In this document: piece after piece, positions 1 to 6,290 of the stretch
How positions within the stretch are numbered: the first letter of the stretch is position 1
Layout of the letters: the number at the start of each line of letters is the position of its first letter
Source of the DNA: an uncultured bacterium
GTDB taxonomy: Bacteria; Bacteroidota; Bacteroidia; Chitinophagales; Chitinophagaceae
Assembly (NCBI GenBank): GCA_903957405.1
Contig: CAJBPC010000274.1
Span: 1 to 6,347, forward strand
DNA: 6,347 bases
Direction: 5' to 3'
Program-made: the position numbers and the translations under genes
The notes under the pieces: generated by a model
Seen by the model: only the letters and a program-made list of their open reading frames with translations
Databases searched by the model: none
Told to the model about the DNA's origin: nothing

Positions 1-1779
1 GGCCTGGCCTGGGTTGACGGTTTCTATTACGCCGCCACCGCGGAAGGATTGAAACGTGCAGTTTCCTCGGTACAGAATCTTTCTGATTTTCGCAATTGGC
101 AAACGGTTGTCGGCAATGGACTCAGTTCCGGTGCATGTGATGCCGTCGCTTCCTTGGGCAATGCAGTGGCTGTGCTCAAGCAGGATACCGTCTTTTTGCA
201 GAACGGCACCGGATGGCGCAGCATCCTTGCAGACGGATGGCCGACAACGGGATTCAACGTGTCCGGCGGGAAGCTACTTGTATCCCAGTCCCTTTCCTTC
301 GCCGGTCGGGTCGCGGTGATAGACGCTTCCGGAGCCGTCGTTTCGCGGGTCACGGCAAAAGATCTTTCGATACCCCGACAGGTGGTGGTTGATGGGGCCG
401 CTTTCTGGGTGGCAGATCAGAACAACGGCCTGATCCGTATCACCAATAGTCAGTTTGAACGGATTTTTCCAAACTCACCGATCAATATCTCATCAGGTGA
501 CATGACTTTTTTGGATGGAAGCCTGTGGGCCGCGGCGGGTGCTGTGAACGAAGCCTGGAATTATTTATACAACCCTAACGGGATTTACACTTTCAAAGAA
601 GGGGTTTGGGAGAATATAAACCTGTATGCATATCCTAAAATCGACAGCTTACTGGATTTGATCACAATCGCCGGGGATCCTGCCACCGGATCCGTTTTTG
701 CCGGATCCTTTGGGGGCGGTCTCTTAGAGATATCCCGTGACCGCAGCATGCGGATCTATAAGCAGCAGACCGGCCTACAGGCCACCGTCGGCGATCCGGG
801 ATCTTATCGAGTAGCCGGTCTTGCCTTTGATGAAAACAGTAACCTCTGGATATCCAATTATGGTGCCCCGCAGAATCTTGTCGTGAAGCGTAAGGACGGA
901 ATCTGGACGCGATTCACCATCCCTTTTCTGCATACGGAGAATGCCATTACGCAGATCCTGATCGATGAGTTCGGACGCAAATGGATCGTATCACCCAAGG
1001 GCAACGGGTTATTCTGTTTTGATGACGGAGGCACAATGGACAATATCTCGGATGACCGCTGGAGATACTTCCGTCAGGGCAAGGCCAACGGAAATTTGCC
1101 GTCGTCGGAAGTGCACTGCATCGCTACCGACCGGGATGGCTTCATCTGGGTCGGCACGTCAAAGGGTATCGCCATCGTGCAATGCATCGATGATGTCTTT
1201 TCAGGGAGTTGCGAGGCCTTTCTGCCGGTGGTGCAACAGGACGATTTCGCAGGGTATCTCTTCGGTGAAGAAGAAGTACGCACCATCGCGGTGGATGGTG
1301 CCAACAGGAAATGGATAGGGACAAAAAATGGGGTGTGGCTGGTCAGCAGTGACGGATCGAAGGTCATTCACCGGTTCACGGAAACGAACAGCCCGCTTCT
1401 CAGCAACATCATCCATCGAATTGCAATTGACCCGATCACCGGCGAGGTTTTCATATCCACGTTCAACGGCATTTGTTCCTTCAGGGGGACCGCAACAGTG
1501 GGTCTTGAGCAGTCCGCCGAGGTATTGGTATTTCCTAATCCCGTACCTCCCGGATTTGCCGGAACGATCGCCATCCGTGGACTGATGCGTGATGCCATTG
1601 TGAAGATCACGGAGCCTGGTGGCAGACTGGTGTACCAAACACGGGCACTCGGAGGACAGGCTGTTTGGAACGGCAGAAATTATAAAGGCGAAAAAGTCGC
1701 CAGCGGGGCTTATCTCGTGATAGCATTGAATGAGGAGGGCAAGGAACGGATCGTGACAAAAATCTTCCTCATCAAGTAG
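1..1779 (+). CDS. porZ: PorZ-like type IX secretion protein, beta-propeller plus C-terminal sorting domain (5' partial)
   Basis: The frame is open from base 1 (starting GLAWVDGFYY) to the TAG at 1777-1779, giving 592 visible residues. A TTG at 49 is therefore internal and the real start lies left of the window. The body is made of beta-propeller blades of the two-component-regulator type, with recurring xWI/VG/S strands: NLWIS (about residue 281), KWIVS (327), FIWVGT (381) and KWIGT (437). The last ~88 residues form a type A sorting domain: VFPNPV near 511, then a G-rich strand, a VWNGRNYKGEKVASGAY core and the terminal KIFLIK. In Porphyromonas gingivalis, PorZ has two propellers plus such a domain (about 776 residues). 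It acts on the outer-membrane surface in the PorU-PorV-PorQ-PorZ attachment complex that processes and anchors type IX cargo. The fragment therefore probably lacks the signal peptide and about 180 residues. The PorZ call rests on architecture and on the recO neighbour. Another sorting-domain propeller protein is the main alternative. Confidence 0.8.
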   Translation, partial: GLAWVDGFYYAATAEGLKRAVSSVQNLSDFRNWQTVVGNGLSSGACDAVASLGNAVAVLKQDTVFLQNGTGWRSILADGWPTTGFNVSGGKLLVSQSLSFAGRVAVIDASGAVVSRVTAKDLSIPRQVVVDGAAFWVADQNNGLIRITNSQFERIFPNSPINISSGDMTFLDGSLWAAAGAVNEAWNYLYNPNGIYTFKEGVWENINLYAYPKIDSLLDLITIAGDPATGSVFAGSFGGGLLEISRDRSMRIYKQQTGLQATVGDPGSYRVAGLAFDENSNLWISNYGAPQNLVVKRKDGIWTRFTIPFLHTENAITQILIDEFGRKWIVSPKGNGLFCFDDGGTMDNISDDRWRYFRQGKANGNLPSSEVHCIATDRDGFIWVGTSKGIAIVQCIDDVFSGSCEAFLPVVQQDDFAGYLFGEEEVRTIAVDGANRKWIGTKNGVWLVSSDGSKVIHRFTETNSPLLSNIIHRIAIDPITGEVFISTFNGICSFRGTATVGLEQSAEVLVFPNPVPPGFAGTIAIRGLMRDAIVKITEPGGRLVYQTRALGGQAVWNGRNYKGEKVASGAYLVIALNEEGKERIVTKIFLIK

Positions 1780-1823
1780 CGGATTCATTCCATTGTCACC
1801 AATAATATCCTCATCGACAAAAT

Positions 1824-2561
1824 ATGTTGCACAAAACAAAGGCCATCGTGATGAGGTCTGTGAAGTATGGAGAGACGAGTCTTGTTGTCAGCCTTTTCAC
1901 AGAGTTGTTCGGCATGCAGAGCTATATGGTCAAGGGCGTTCGCAAAGAGGCAGTGAAATCATCACTCAGAGCCAGCCAGTTCCAGCCGGCGACATTGCTC
2001 GACCTGGTCGTCAACCATCAGGAGCGCCAGGGCTTGCAGCATATCCGCGAATGCCGGTGGGCCATGCTATACACCGGGATCGACCGTGACATCCGCAAGC
2101 AATCCGTCGCGGTATTCATGATCGAATTGCTTATGAAATGCAATAAACATCCTGATCCCCAACCCGATCTTTTTCATTTTGTGGAGGATGCATTGGTGGC
2201 ACTCGACATCGCAATCCCGATTGTCACTGCTAATTTCCCCGTCTATTTTTCCATTCACCTTTCCCATTTTTTCGGCTTCAGGATGGAAGACACCTATGAT
2301 GCCGATCACAATGTGCTCGACATAAGGGAAGGCGTATTCTTGAAGGAGCCTCCAGATCACCCTCATTGGGTTGGAGGAGATCTGAGCCATGGAGTCAGTC
2401 AGTTTCTGAAGGCACAGCAACCGGAAGACCTGCAAGACTTCAGCCTGGGCCGGGATCTGAGAAGGCGGTTGCTGGATGCCTGTCTTCAGTTCTATGCCAT
2501 CCACATGCAGGATTTCGGAAAGATGCGGTCGATAGCCGTGTTGCAGGAGATCCTAGATTGA
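1824..2561 (+). CDS. recO: DNA repair protein RecO
   Basis: The product is 245 residues, normal for RecO. The N-terminal OB-fold opens with MLHKTKAIVMRSVKYGETS, followed by LVVSLFTELFG and a basic VKGVRKE strand; this is the diagnostic RecO start and it fixes the ATG at 1824. The rest is the helical C-terminal domain, ending in MRSIAVLQEIL. RecO binds single-stranded DNA and SSB and, with RecR, loads RecA onto SSB-coated DNA in the RecFOR pathway of gap repair. The CxxC pairs that bind zinc in some RecO proteins are absent: the only cysteines are near residues 77, 106 and 220. The place where the zinc module would lie (about 150-172) reads GFRMEDTYDADHNVLDIREG. The gene starts 44 bases after the porZ-like stop with no terminator between, so cotranscription is likely. 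No Shine-Dalgarno sequence is seen; the leader just before the ATG is A-rich, as is common in Bacteroidota. Confidence 0.93.
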   Translation: MLHKTKAIVMRSVKYGETSLVVSLFTELFGMQSYMVKGVRKEAVKSSLRASQFQPATLLDLVVNHQERQGLQHIRECRWAMLYTGIDRDIRKQSVAVFMIELLMKCNKHPDPQPDLFHFVEDALVALDIAIPIVTANFPVYFSIHLSHFFGFRMEDTYDADHNVLDIREGVFLKEPPDHPHWVGGDLSHGVSQFLKAQQPEDLQDFSLGRDLRRRLLDACLQFYAIHMQDFGKMRSIAVLQEILD

Positions 2562-2570
2562 CAGGTATCC

Positions 2571-2595
2571 TTGCCGTCCAAATGCCGGCAATAAA
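2571..2595 (+). terminator. Weak stem-loop between convergent recO and amidohydrolase genes
   Basis: TTGCCG (2571-2576) and CGGCAA (2586-2591) form a perfect 6-bp stem with a 9-base loop, followed by TAAAA rather than a T-tract. It lies in the 61-base gap where two genes converge, so a role in ending transcription is plausible. Neither strand has a proper U-run after the stem, so this is only a candidate. Confidence 0.25.
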
Positions 2596-2622
2596 ATCAG
2601 ATGGATGCGTTGGGCCGCAGCC

Positions 2623-3801
2623 TCACAAGATGCGTTTTGACTTGAGGTCTTCGTCCAACAGTACGATTCCGGGTCGCTTTCCCTTCGCGAAACTGCCCAA
2701 AGTATGATCATATCTCAGTGCCCTCGCTCCGTTGAGTGTAGCCCACTGAAGAACGGTCTCCAGTGCGAGGTTGGGGAAATGCTCCAGGATCGTGCGGATT
2801 TCTTCGGTGATACTCAGCCGGTAGTTGCTGCTCAGGCTGTCTGTCCCTAAAATAATGCTGCGCCCATCCTTCATCAGTTCTGTGATGGGCGGTGTTTTGG
2901 ATTCGATGTAAAGATTTGCATTACTGCAGATGCAATAGTGCAGTTTGAGGTTATTTTTTGCGGCATGATCATCTGCGAATCGCAGGTCATCCGGCGATGT
3001 GCAGGTATTATGTACCAGGATGATATCCTGGCCTTTGTTGAAATGCGGCAGTACGGAACGGATGCTGGACACTCCGGTGGTGGGGAATGGTGTCGATTGA
3101 TGTCCGAACCGTTCGAAAAACGGAAGGAATGGTCCTGTTCCTGACCGGTAGAGTTCATCTTCTGCGGGTGTTTCCTGGTTGTGCATGGAAATGACTTGCC
3201 CTTCCGTTGCTTCGTTGATGAGCCGGAAGCTGAGGGGGCTTATGCTGTAGGGGGCGTGTGGAGCTATGTTGGAGCGGAACGTCTGAGATGCAGCGGAGGA
3301 AAGATCTTCCCCTGTCCGAAATTTGTCGCGAATGTCGATGAAATGCGCTATCCGCTCGTGTGCTTTTGCATCTGTGAAGCTCAGTACTTCTATGAAATTC
3401 GTCCATTGGATGCGGCTTTGTCTTTTGAGGTCGACCGTATCGGTGGTGTTGCATATGTCTCCGACGGCGACGATTCCATCATCCCACATCTCCCGATCGG
3501 CATCTTTCATGGCGGAAAGGATATGATCCCTGGAGAAGTTCCTTTTTTCAACGATCTGCTCTAGGAACGCTATCAAGCCTGTTCCTTGCTGCACCTGATT
3601 TTTAAGATGGCTTAGTTCCAAGTGGCAATGGGCGTTGACGAATCCCGGTGTAAGTATTCCCTCAAAATACCGTATGCCATCTCCGGCTTCTTCTTTGCAG
3701 ACCAGGTCAAGTACCCTGCCATCTTCATCTGTTACCAGCACGGTATCCGGCTCAGCCATTCCGTTACCTGTAAAGATCCTGTCTGCCGAGAATTTGAGCA
3801 T
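2623..3801 (-). CDS. Amidohydrolase-superfamily metal-dependent hydrolase (deaminase type)
   Basis: The product is 392 residues. An N-terminal beta-sandwich strand leads into GILTPGFVNAHCHLELSH, where His58 and His60 form the HxH metal motif at the start of the TIM barrel. Further expected metal and catalytic residues are His182 (APHAPYS), His207 with Glu210/Glu214 (SMHNQETPAEDE), His264 (LVHNTC) and Asp321 (LGTDSLSSN). The C-terminal part returns to the sandwich with LGSFAKGKRPGIVLLDED. This order matches the deaminase branch of the superfamily (cytosine/guanine deaminase, S-adenosylhomocysteine deaminase, aminofutalosine deaminase). Members bind one divalent metal and hydrolyse an exocyclic amine on a purine- or pyrimidine-like ring in the cytosol. 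The HCHLE form resembles Bacteroidota proteins labelled aminofutalosine-deaminase-like, but no menaquinone genes are nearby, so the substrate is open. The ATG at 3799-3801 sits well upstream of the barrel and is accepted. The gene converges on recO and diverges from prfA. No lesion is seen. Confidence 0.85.
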   Translation of the reverse strand: MLKFSADRIFTGNGMAEPDTVLVTDEDGRVLDLVCKEEAGDGIRYFEGILTPGFVNAHCHLELSHLKNQVQQGTGLIAFLEQIVEKRNFSRDHILSAMKDADREMWDDGIVAVGDICNTTDTVDLKRQSRIQWTNFIEVLSFTDAKAHERIAHFIDIRDKFRTGEDLSSAASQTFRSNIAPHAPYSISPLSFRLINEATEGQVISMHNQETPAEDELYRSGTGPFLPFFERFGHQSTPFPTTGVSSIRSVLPHFNKGQDIILVHNTCTSPDDLRFADDHAAKNNLKLHYCICSNANLYIESKTPPITELMKDGRSIILGTDSLSSNYRLSITEEIRTILEHFPNLALETVLQWATLNGARALRYDHTLGSFAKGKRPGIVLLDEDLKSKRIL

Positions 3802-3869
3802 AAACCAGATTTCAGGGAGTGATGGATGCCGGGGTTACTATTTACGAGCGACAGCTTGTTAATTACCAA

Positions 3870-3877
3870 TAACTTTG
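3870..3877 (+). promoter_or_regulatory. Candidate Bacteroidota -7 promoter element for prfA
   Basis: TAACTTTG is an exact match to the TAnnTTTG -7 consensus used by the primary sigma factor of Bacteroidota. It ends 21 bases before the prfA ATG, so a transcript would have a leader of roughly 15 bases. The matching -33 element is poor: a TTTA at 3841 and a TTG at 3856 are both at non-ideal spacing. I saw no convincing element on the opposite strand for the divergent amidohydrolase. Confidence 0.45.
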
Positions 3878-3898
3878 CCGCCTCAAATTACGCCATAA

Positions 3899-4963
3899 AT
3901 GCTGGACAAGTTAGAAGCCATCAAAGCCCGATTCGATGATCTCGGGGTAGCCCTTACCAACCCTGCGATCGTGGGCAACAATCAGAAGTTCGCTCAAGTC
4001 AGCAAGGAATACCGGAGTTTGGAAAAGATCGTGAATGCCTACACGGAATACAAGCGCTTGCTCGATGACATTGCCTTCAACCGGGAAGCGCTGATGGGGG
4101 ATGACGATGAGTTAAGGGAGCTTGCGAAGGAGGAGATCGACGCACTCGATGAAAAGAAGACGGAGATGGAAGGTAGCATTAGAAATCTCCTGATCCCGAA
4201 AGACCCGCAGGACGAGAAGAATGCCATCATTGAGATTCGGGCGGGCACCGGCGGTGACGAGGCGTCCCTTTTTGCCGGGGATCTCCTGCGGATGTATATC
4301 CGCTATTGTGAGGGCCGGGGTTGGAAGACCAACGTGCTTTCGGAGAATGAAGGATCTGTCGGCGGCTACAAGGAAGTGCAGCTGGAAGTGCTGGGAGACG
4401 ACGTTTACGGCACACTTAAGTTTGAAAGCGGGGTGCACCGGGTGCAAAGGGTTCCTGATACGGAAGCCAGCGGAAGAGTCCATACCAGCGCCGCTACCGT
4501 GGCGGTCATGCCGGAGGCGGAGGAAGTGGATGTGGATATCCGGGATAGTGATGTGAAGATGGAGACCTCCCGCAGCGGAGGTGCCGGGGGGCAGAACGTC
4601 AACAAGGTGGAGACGAAAGTCATGCTCACCCATATAGCGACCGGGACGGTCGTCATCTGTCAGACCGAACGCACGCAGTTGGGGAATCGGGAAAAAGCGA
4701 TGCAGATGTTGAGAACCCGCCTTTACGAGGAGCAGGTCCGCAAACAGGAAGATGAGATCTCCCGCCATAGAAAGAGTCTTGTCAGCACTGGGGACCGTTC
4801 TGCAAAGATCCGCACATATAATTTCCCGCAGGGCCGTGTCACCGACCATCGGATCGGCCTGACACTATACAATCTTGGGGAAGTCCTCAATGGTGGAATC
4901 AGGGAGTTTATCGACGCTTTGCAGTTTGCAGAGAATGCCGAGAAGCTGTCAAATCAACATTGA
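3899..4963 (+). CDS. prfA: Peptide chain release factor 1 (RF1)
   Basis: The product is 354 residues, the usual RF1 length. It begins with the coiled N-terminal domain (MLDKLEAIKARFDDL) and continues into the PCRF region with IEIRAGTGGDEASLFAGDLLRMY at about 111-133. The codon-reading tripeptide region reads RVPDTEASGRVHTSAATVAVMP (PxT at 186-188). The catalytic loop is RSGGAGGQNVNKVET, with GGQ at 230-232. RF1 enters the ribosomal A site at UAA or UAG and its GGQ loop triggers release of the finished protein; Gln232 is the expected PrmC methylation site. The conserved YNFPQGRVTDHRIGLTLYNL near 307-326 is intact. RF1 rather than RF2 is supported by PxT in place of RF2's SPF and by full length without a programmed frameshift. 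The ATG at 3899 begins the usual MLxKL start and follows a -7 promoter element. Confidence 0.97.
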   Translation: MLDKLEAIKARFDDLGVALTNPAIVGNNQKFAQVSKEYRSLEKIVNAYTEYKRLLDDIAFNREALMGDDDELRELAKEEIDALDEKKTEMEGSIRNLLIPKDPQDEKNAIIEIRAGTGGDEASLFAGDLLRMYIRYCEGRGWKTNVLSENEGSVGGYKEVQLEVLGDDVYGTLKFESGVHRVQRVPDTEASGRVHTSAATVAVMPEAEEVDVDIRDSDVKMETSRSGGAGGQNVNKVETKVMLTHIATGTVVICQTERTQLGNREKAMQMLRTRLYEEQVRKQEDEISRHRKSLVSTGDRSAKIRTYNFPQGRVTDHRIGLTLYNLGEVLNGGIREFIDALQFAENAEKLSNQH

Positions 4964-5080
4964 CATCATCATGTACCCGTGGCAGTCATGTCCTGACCGG
5001 TGCTTGGCCTAATTTCGATTTGTCAAATGCAGGAGTCCAGCATAGTCCTGTGTGTTTTTACATTTCAAATCAATTCAACC

Positions 5081-5692
5081 ATGTTAGATCAACTTTTAAA
5101 GGTACTGGTAAGCCAGGGACAGCAGACTGTTGTGCAGAACCAGGATATTCCCAATCAATACAACCAGCAGGTCATTGGAGAAGCGGGCAACAGCATCATG
5201 AATGGTCTGCAGGGGATGCTTGCCAATGGCGGACTTACGCAGATCATGCGCCTTTTTGCCGGTAATGGCGGAGGGCAGGGCCAGCTTGCGGGTATCACAG
5301 GGATGCTTTCCAATCCATTGGTCCAGCAAATGATCCAGTCTTTTACGGGAAAGATCACGCAGCAGTACAACCTTAGCCCAACAGCAGCTCAGCATGTAGG
5401 AGCCTCGCTGATTCCACAGGTGCTTCAGTCTCTAACGCAGCAGGTGAATGATCCGAATGATCCGAGCATCGATGTCAATGGCATCATGCAATCGCTCACG
5501 GGCGGTCAGGCAGGTGGATTCAATTTTAATGATCTGGCATCGAAGATCGCGGGTGGTGTGAGTGGTGATGTGAACGGAGATGGTGTGGTGGATATGCAGG
5601 ACATGATCGCTTCTGTTTCCGGGGCGGCAAAAAATCAACAGCAGGCCGGCGGGAATCCTATCATGGATATGATTTCCCAATTCATGAAATGA
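5081..5692 (+). CDS. DUF937/YidB-like protein with a dockerin/EF-hand-type calcium loop
   Basis: I take the ATG at 5081 as the start (203 residues, MLDQLLKVLV). The frame is open further left to a GTG at 5000, but the extra 27 residues look like translated leader, and MLDQL followed by NQDIPNQYNQQVIGEAGNSIMNGLQ is, from memory, how Bacteroidota DUF937-like proteins begin. The protein is rich in Gln, Gly, Asn and Met and consists of amphipathic helical units broken by Gly/Asn turns. The central YNLSPTAAQHVGASLIPQVLQSL is like the helix pair of the YidB family. Near the C-terminus, DVNGDGVVDMQD (163-174) places D163, N165, D167, D171 and D174 exactly as in an EF-hand/dockerin calcium loop. The last residues form another short helix (PIMDMISQFMK). 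There is no signal peptide, membrane segment or sorting domain, so it should be cytosolic. Its function is unknown. It lies 117 bases after prfA and has its own terminator. Confidence 0.8.
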   Translation: MLDQLLKVLVSQGQQTVVQNQDIPNQYNQQVIGEAGNSIMNGLQGMLANGGLTQIMRLFAGNGGGQGQLAGITGMLSNPLVQQMIQSFTGKITQQYNLSPTAAQHVGASLIPQVLQSLTQQVNDPNDPSIDVNGIMQSLTGGQAGGFNFNDLASKIAGGVSGDVNGDGVVDMQDMIASVSGAAKNQQQAGGNPIMDMISQFMK

Positions 5693-5709
5693 TCGATTCT
5701 TGATGTATC

Positions 5710-5758
5710 ACCTGGGAGAGATGATGACTCATGAGGTCCATCCTTCCGGGTTTTTTTA
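5710..5758 (+). terminator. Intrinsic terminator after the DUF937-like gene
   Basis: ACCTGGGA (5710-5717) pairs with TTCCGGGT (5744-5751) as an 8-bp outer stem with two G-U pairs. Inside it, GATGAC (5723-5728) pairs with GTCCATC (5736-5742) around one bulged base and a 7-base loop. Six more T residues follow the stem (5752-5757). It begins 17 bases after the stop codon at 5692, so it most likely ends the transcript of the upstream gene. Confidence 0.6.
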
Positions 5759-5982
5759 TTTACGTTTTCACAGTTCTTTATGAATGTTCGTCATCGAAAA
5801 CGCATCATATAATAGTTGACAACAGCATTGCAAGAAGCTAGGGAAAGAGTGTAACGAAGGAAAGAGAGGCGTTGTCGACCTTTGCATAGGATTAACAAAA
5901 TGGAATGCAACTTCAGTCAGGATTTTGCATCTATAATAATAAGCAGTCAAGTTTTTCTCATAAGCAGTTAGTTTTGGTTACG
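5759..5982. other. AT-rich intergenic stretch, no convincing gene
   Basis: This stretch of about 225 bases lies between two intrinsic terminators. I see no tRNA, rRNA or recognised ncRNA. The only forward ORF of note is ATG 5900-5902 to TAG 5969-5971, 23 codons (MECNFSQDFASIIISSQVFL, then ISS). It ends 11 bases before the next terminator. GACCTTTG at 5877-5884 matches the -7 consensus in all but its first base, but no -33 element stands upstream. A 60-codon reverse-strand ORF (5768-5950) is Cys- and aromatic-rich without any family look and is probably chance. A small RNA or tiny peptide transcript is possible but unproven. Confidence 0.5.
5939..5975 (+). repeat. Short imperfect direct repeat just before the second terminator
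   Basis: ATAAGCAGTCAAGTTTT (5939-5955) and ATAAGCAGTTAGTTTT (5960-5975) share the first nine bases exactly. They differ by one substitution and one missing A in the remainder. The copies are 21 bases apart, about two helical turns, which would suit a paired protein-binding site. A chance duplication in AT-rich DNA is also possible. Confidence 0.5.
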
Positions 5983-6009
5983 GCCCCTATTTCCATAGGG
6001 GCTTATTTT
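5983..6009 (+). terminator. Intrinsic terminator that is the group II intron insertion site
   Basis: GCCCCTAT (5983-5990), loop TTCC (5991-5994) and ATAGGGGC (5995-6002) make a perfect 8-bp stem, followed by TTATTTT (6003-6009). A ninth G-U pair is possible at 5982/6003. The T-rich tail is only on the plus-strand side, so it works in that direction. The base after the T-tract is the first base of the group II intron, which makes this hairpin plus tail the 5' exon. The gene it originally served is unclear, because the nearest upstream gene already has a terminator about 230 bases earlier. Confidence 0.8.
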
Positions 6010-6290
6010 GTGCGCCGGACATGGTAATTACGCTATAGGGTGCAAGTCCCGAACACGCTTTACAGTAAGGAGTGTTAGCCAAGAGCAAGGGTGTCGCAGG
6101 CGACTGCGAATCTGAAGGAAGCTGGCGGCAAATATGGGAGCCTACGAACAGAAACTGCATATAAGGCGTGGTGATGCGGGTGATGTTGCTAAACAAACAG
6201 AAGCCCTATTACTGTACGGAGCATCCCCACGTAAATGCAGAGGCTACATCCATAGAAAGCGAGTTGCCTTACTCCGGGAGATCTGCCGGT
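6010..6290 (+). ncRNA. Group II intron ribozyme, domains I to III and start of IV
   Basis: Domain I features: the hairpin GGG-TGCAAGT-CCC (6038-6050); a GNRA-capped hairpin with stem TCGCAG/CTGCGA and loop GCGA (6094-6109); then AATCTGAAGGAAGC (6109-6122) and GGCGGCAAA (6124-6132), both hallmark segments of bacterial group II introns. GAACAGAAACTGCATATAAGGCG follows at about 6146-6168. CTAAAC at 6189-6194 is roughly where EBS1 lies in class IIC relatives, but it pairs only partly with the TTATTTT exon end, so I do not assign EBS1. GTAAATG (6231-6237) is typical of domain III. CTCCGGGAGATCTGCC (about 6272-6287) marks the entry to domain IV. The RNA would self-splice, with maturase help, once domains V and VI are transcribed. 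Confidence 0.85.

Noticed and set aside
1201..1839. Reverse-strand ORF of 212 codons under the porZ-like gene and the recO start
   Set aside because: It lies antisense to a clearly coding propeller and sorting-domain gene, its translation shows no family features, and it is explained by the codon bias of the sense strand.
2067..2504. Reverse-strand ORF of 145 codons inside recO
   Set aside because: It is antisense to a full-length RecO and shows no recognisable domain.
4112..4849. Reverse-strand ORF of 245 codons inside prfA
   Set aside because: It is fully antisense to an intact release factor gene. The His/Leu/Arg-rich translation is typical of a shadow frame.
5010..5066. Near-matches to the -7 element (TAATTTCG at 5010, TACATTTC at 5059) and a small inverted repeat ATTTG-T-CAAAT at 5018-5028 before the DUF937-like gene
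   Set aside because: Neither -7 candidate has a -33 partner at the right spacing, and a 5-bp palindrome is expected by chance in AT-rich DNA.
5000..5080. GTG-initiated extension of the DUF937-like gene
   Set aside because: The added 27 residues (MLGLISICQM...) are unlike the compact family start MLDQL at 5081 and look like translated leader. They are too poorly formed for a signal peptide.
5817..5846. TTGACA at 5817-5822 as a sigma-70 style -35 box
   Set aside because: The base run 17 bases later (TAGGGA) is a poor -10, and Bacteroidota use a different promoter consensus.
5768..5950. Reverse-strand ORF of 60 codons in the AT-rich gap
   Set aside because: No family look, unusual composition, no promoter or neighbour supporting it. 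It is probably chance.
5987..6196. Reverse-strand ORF of 69 codons over the terminator and intron
   Set aside because: It is antisense to a structured group II intron RNA with conserved bases, so it is not a protein gene.
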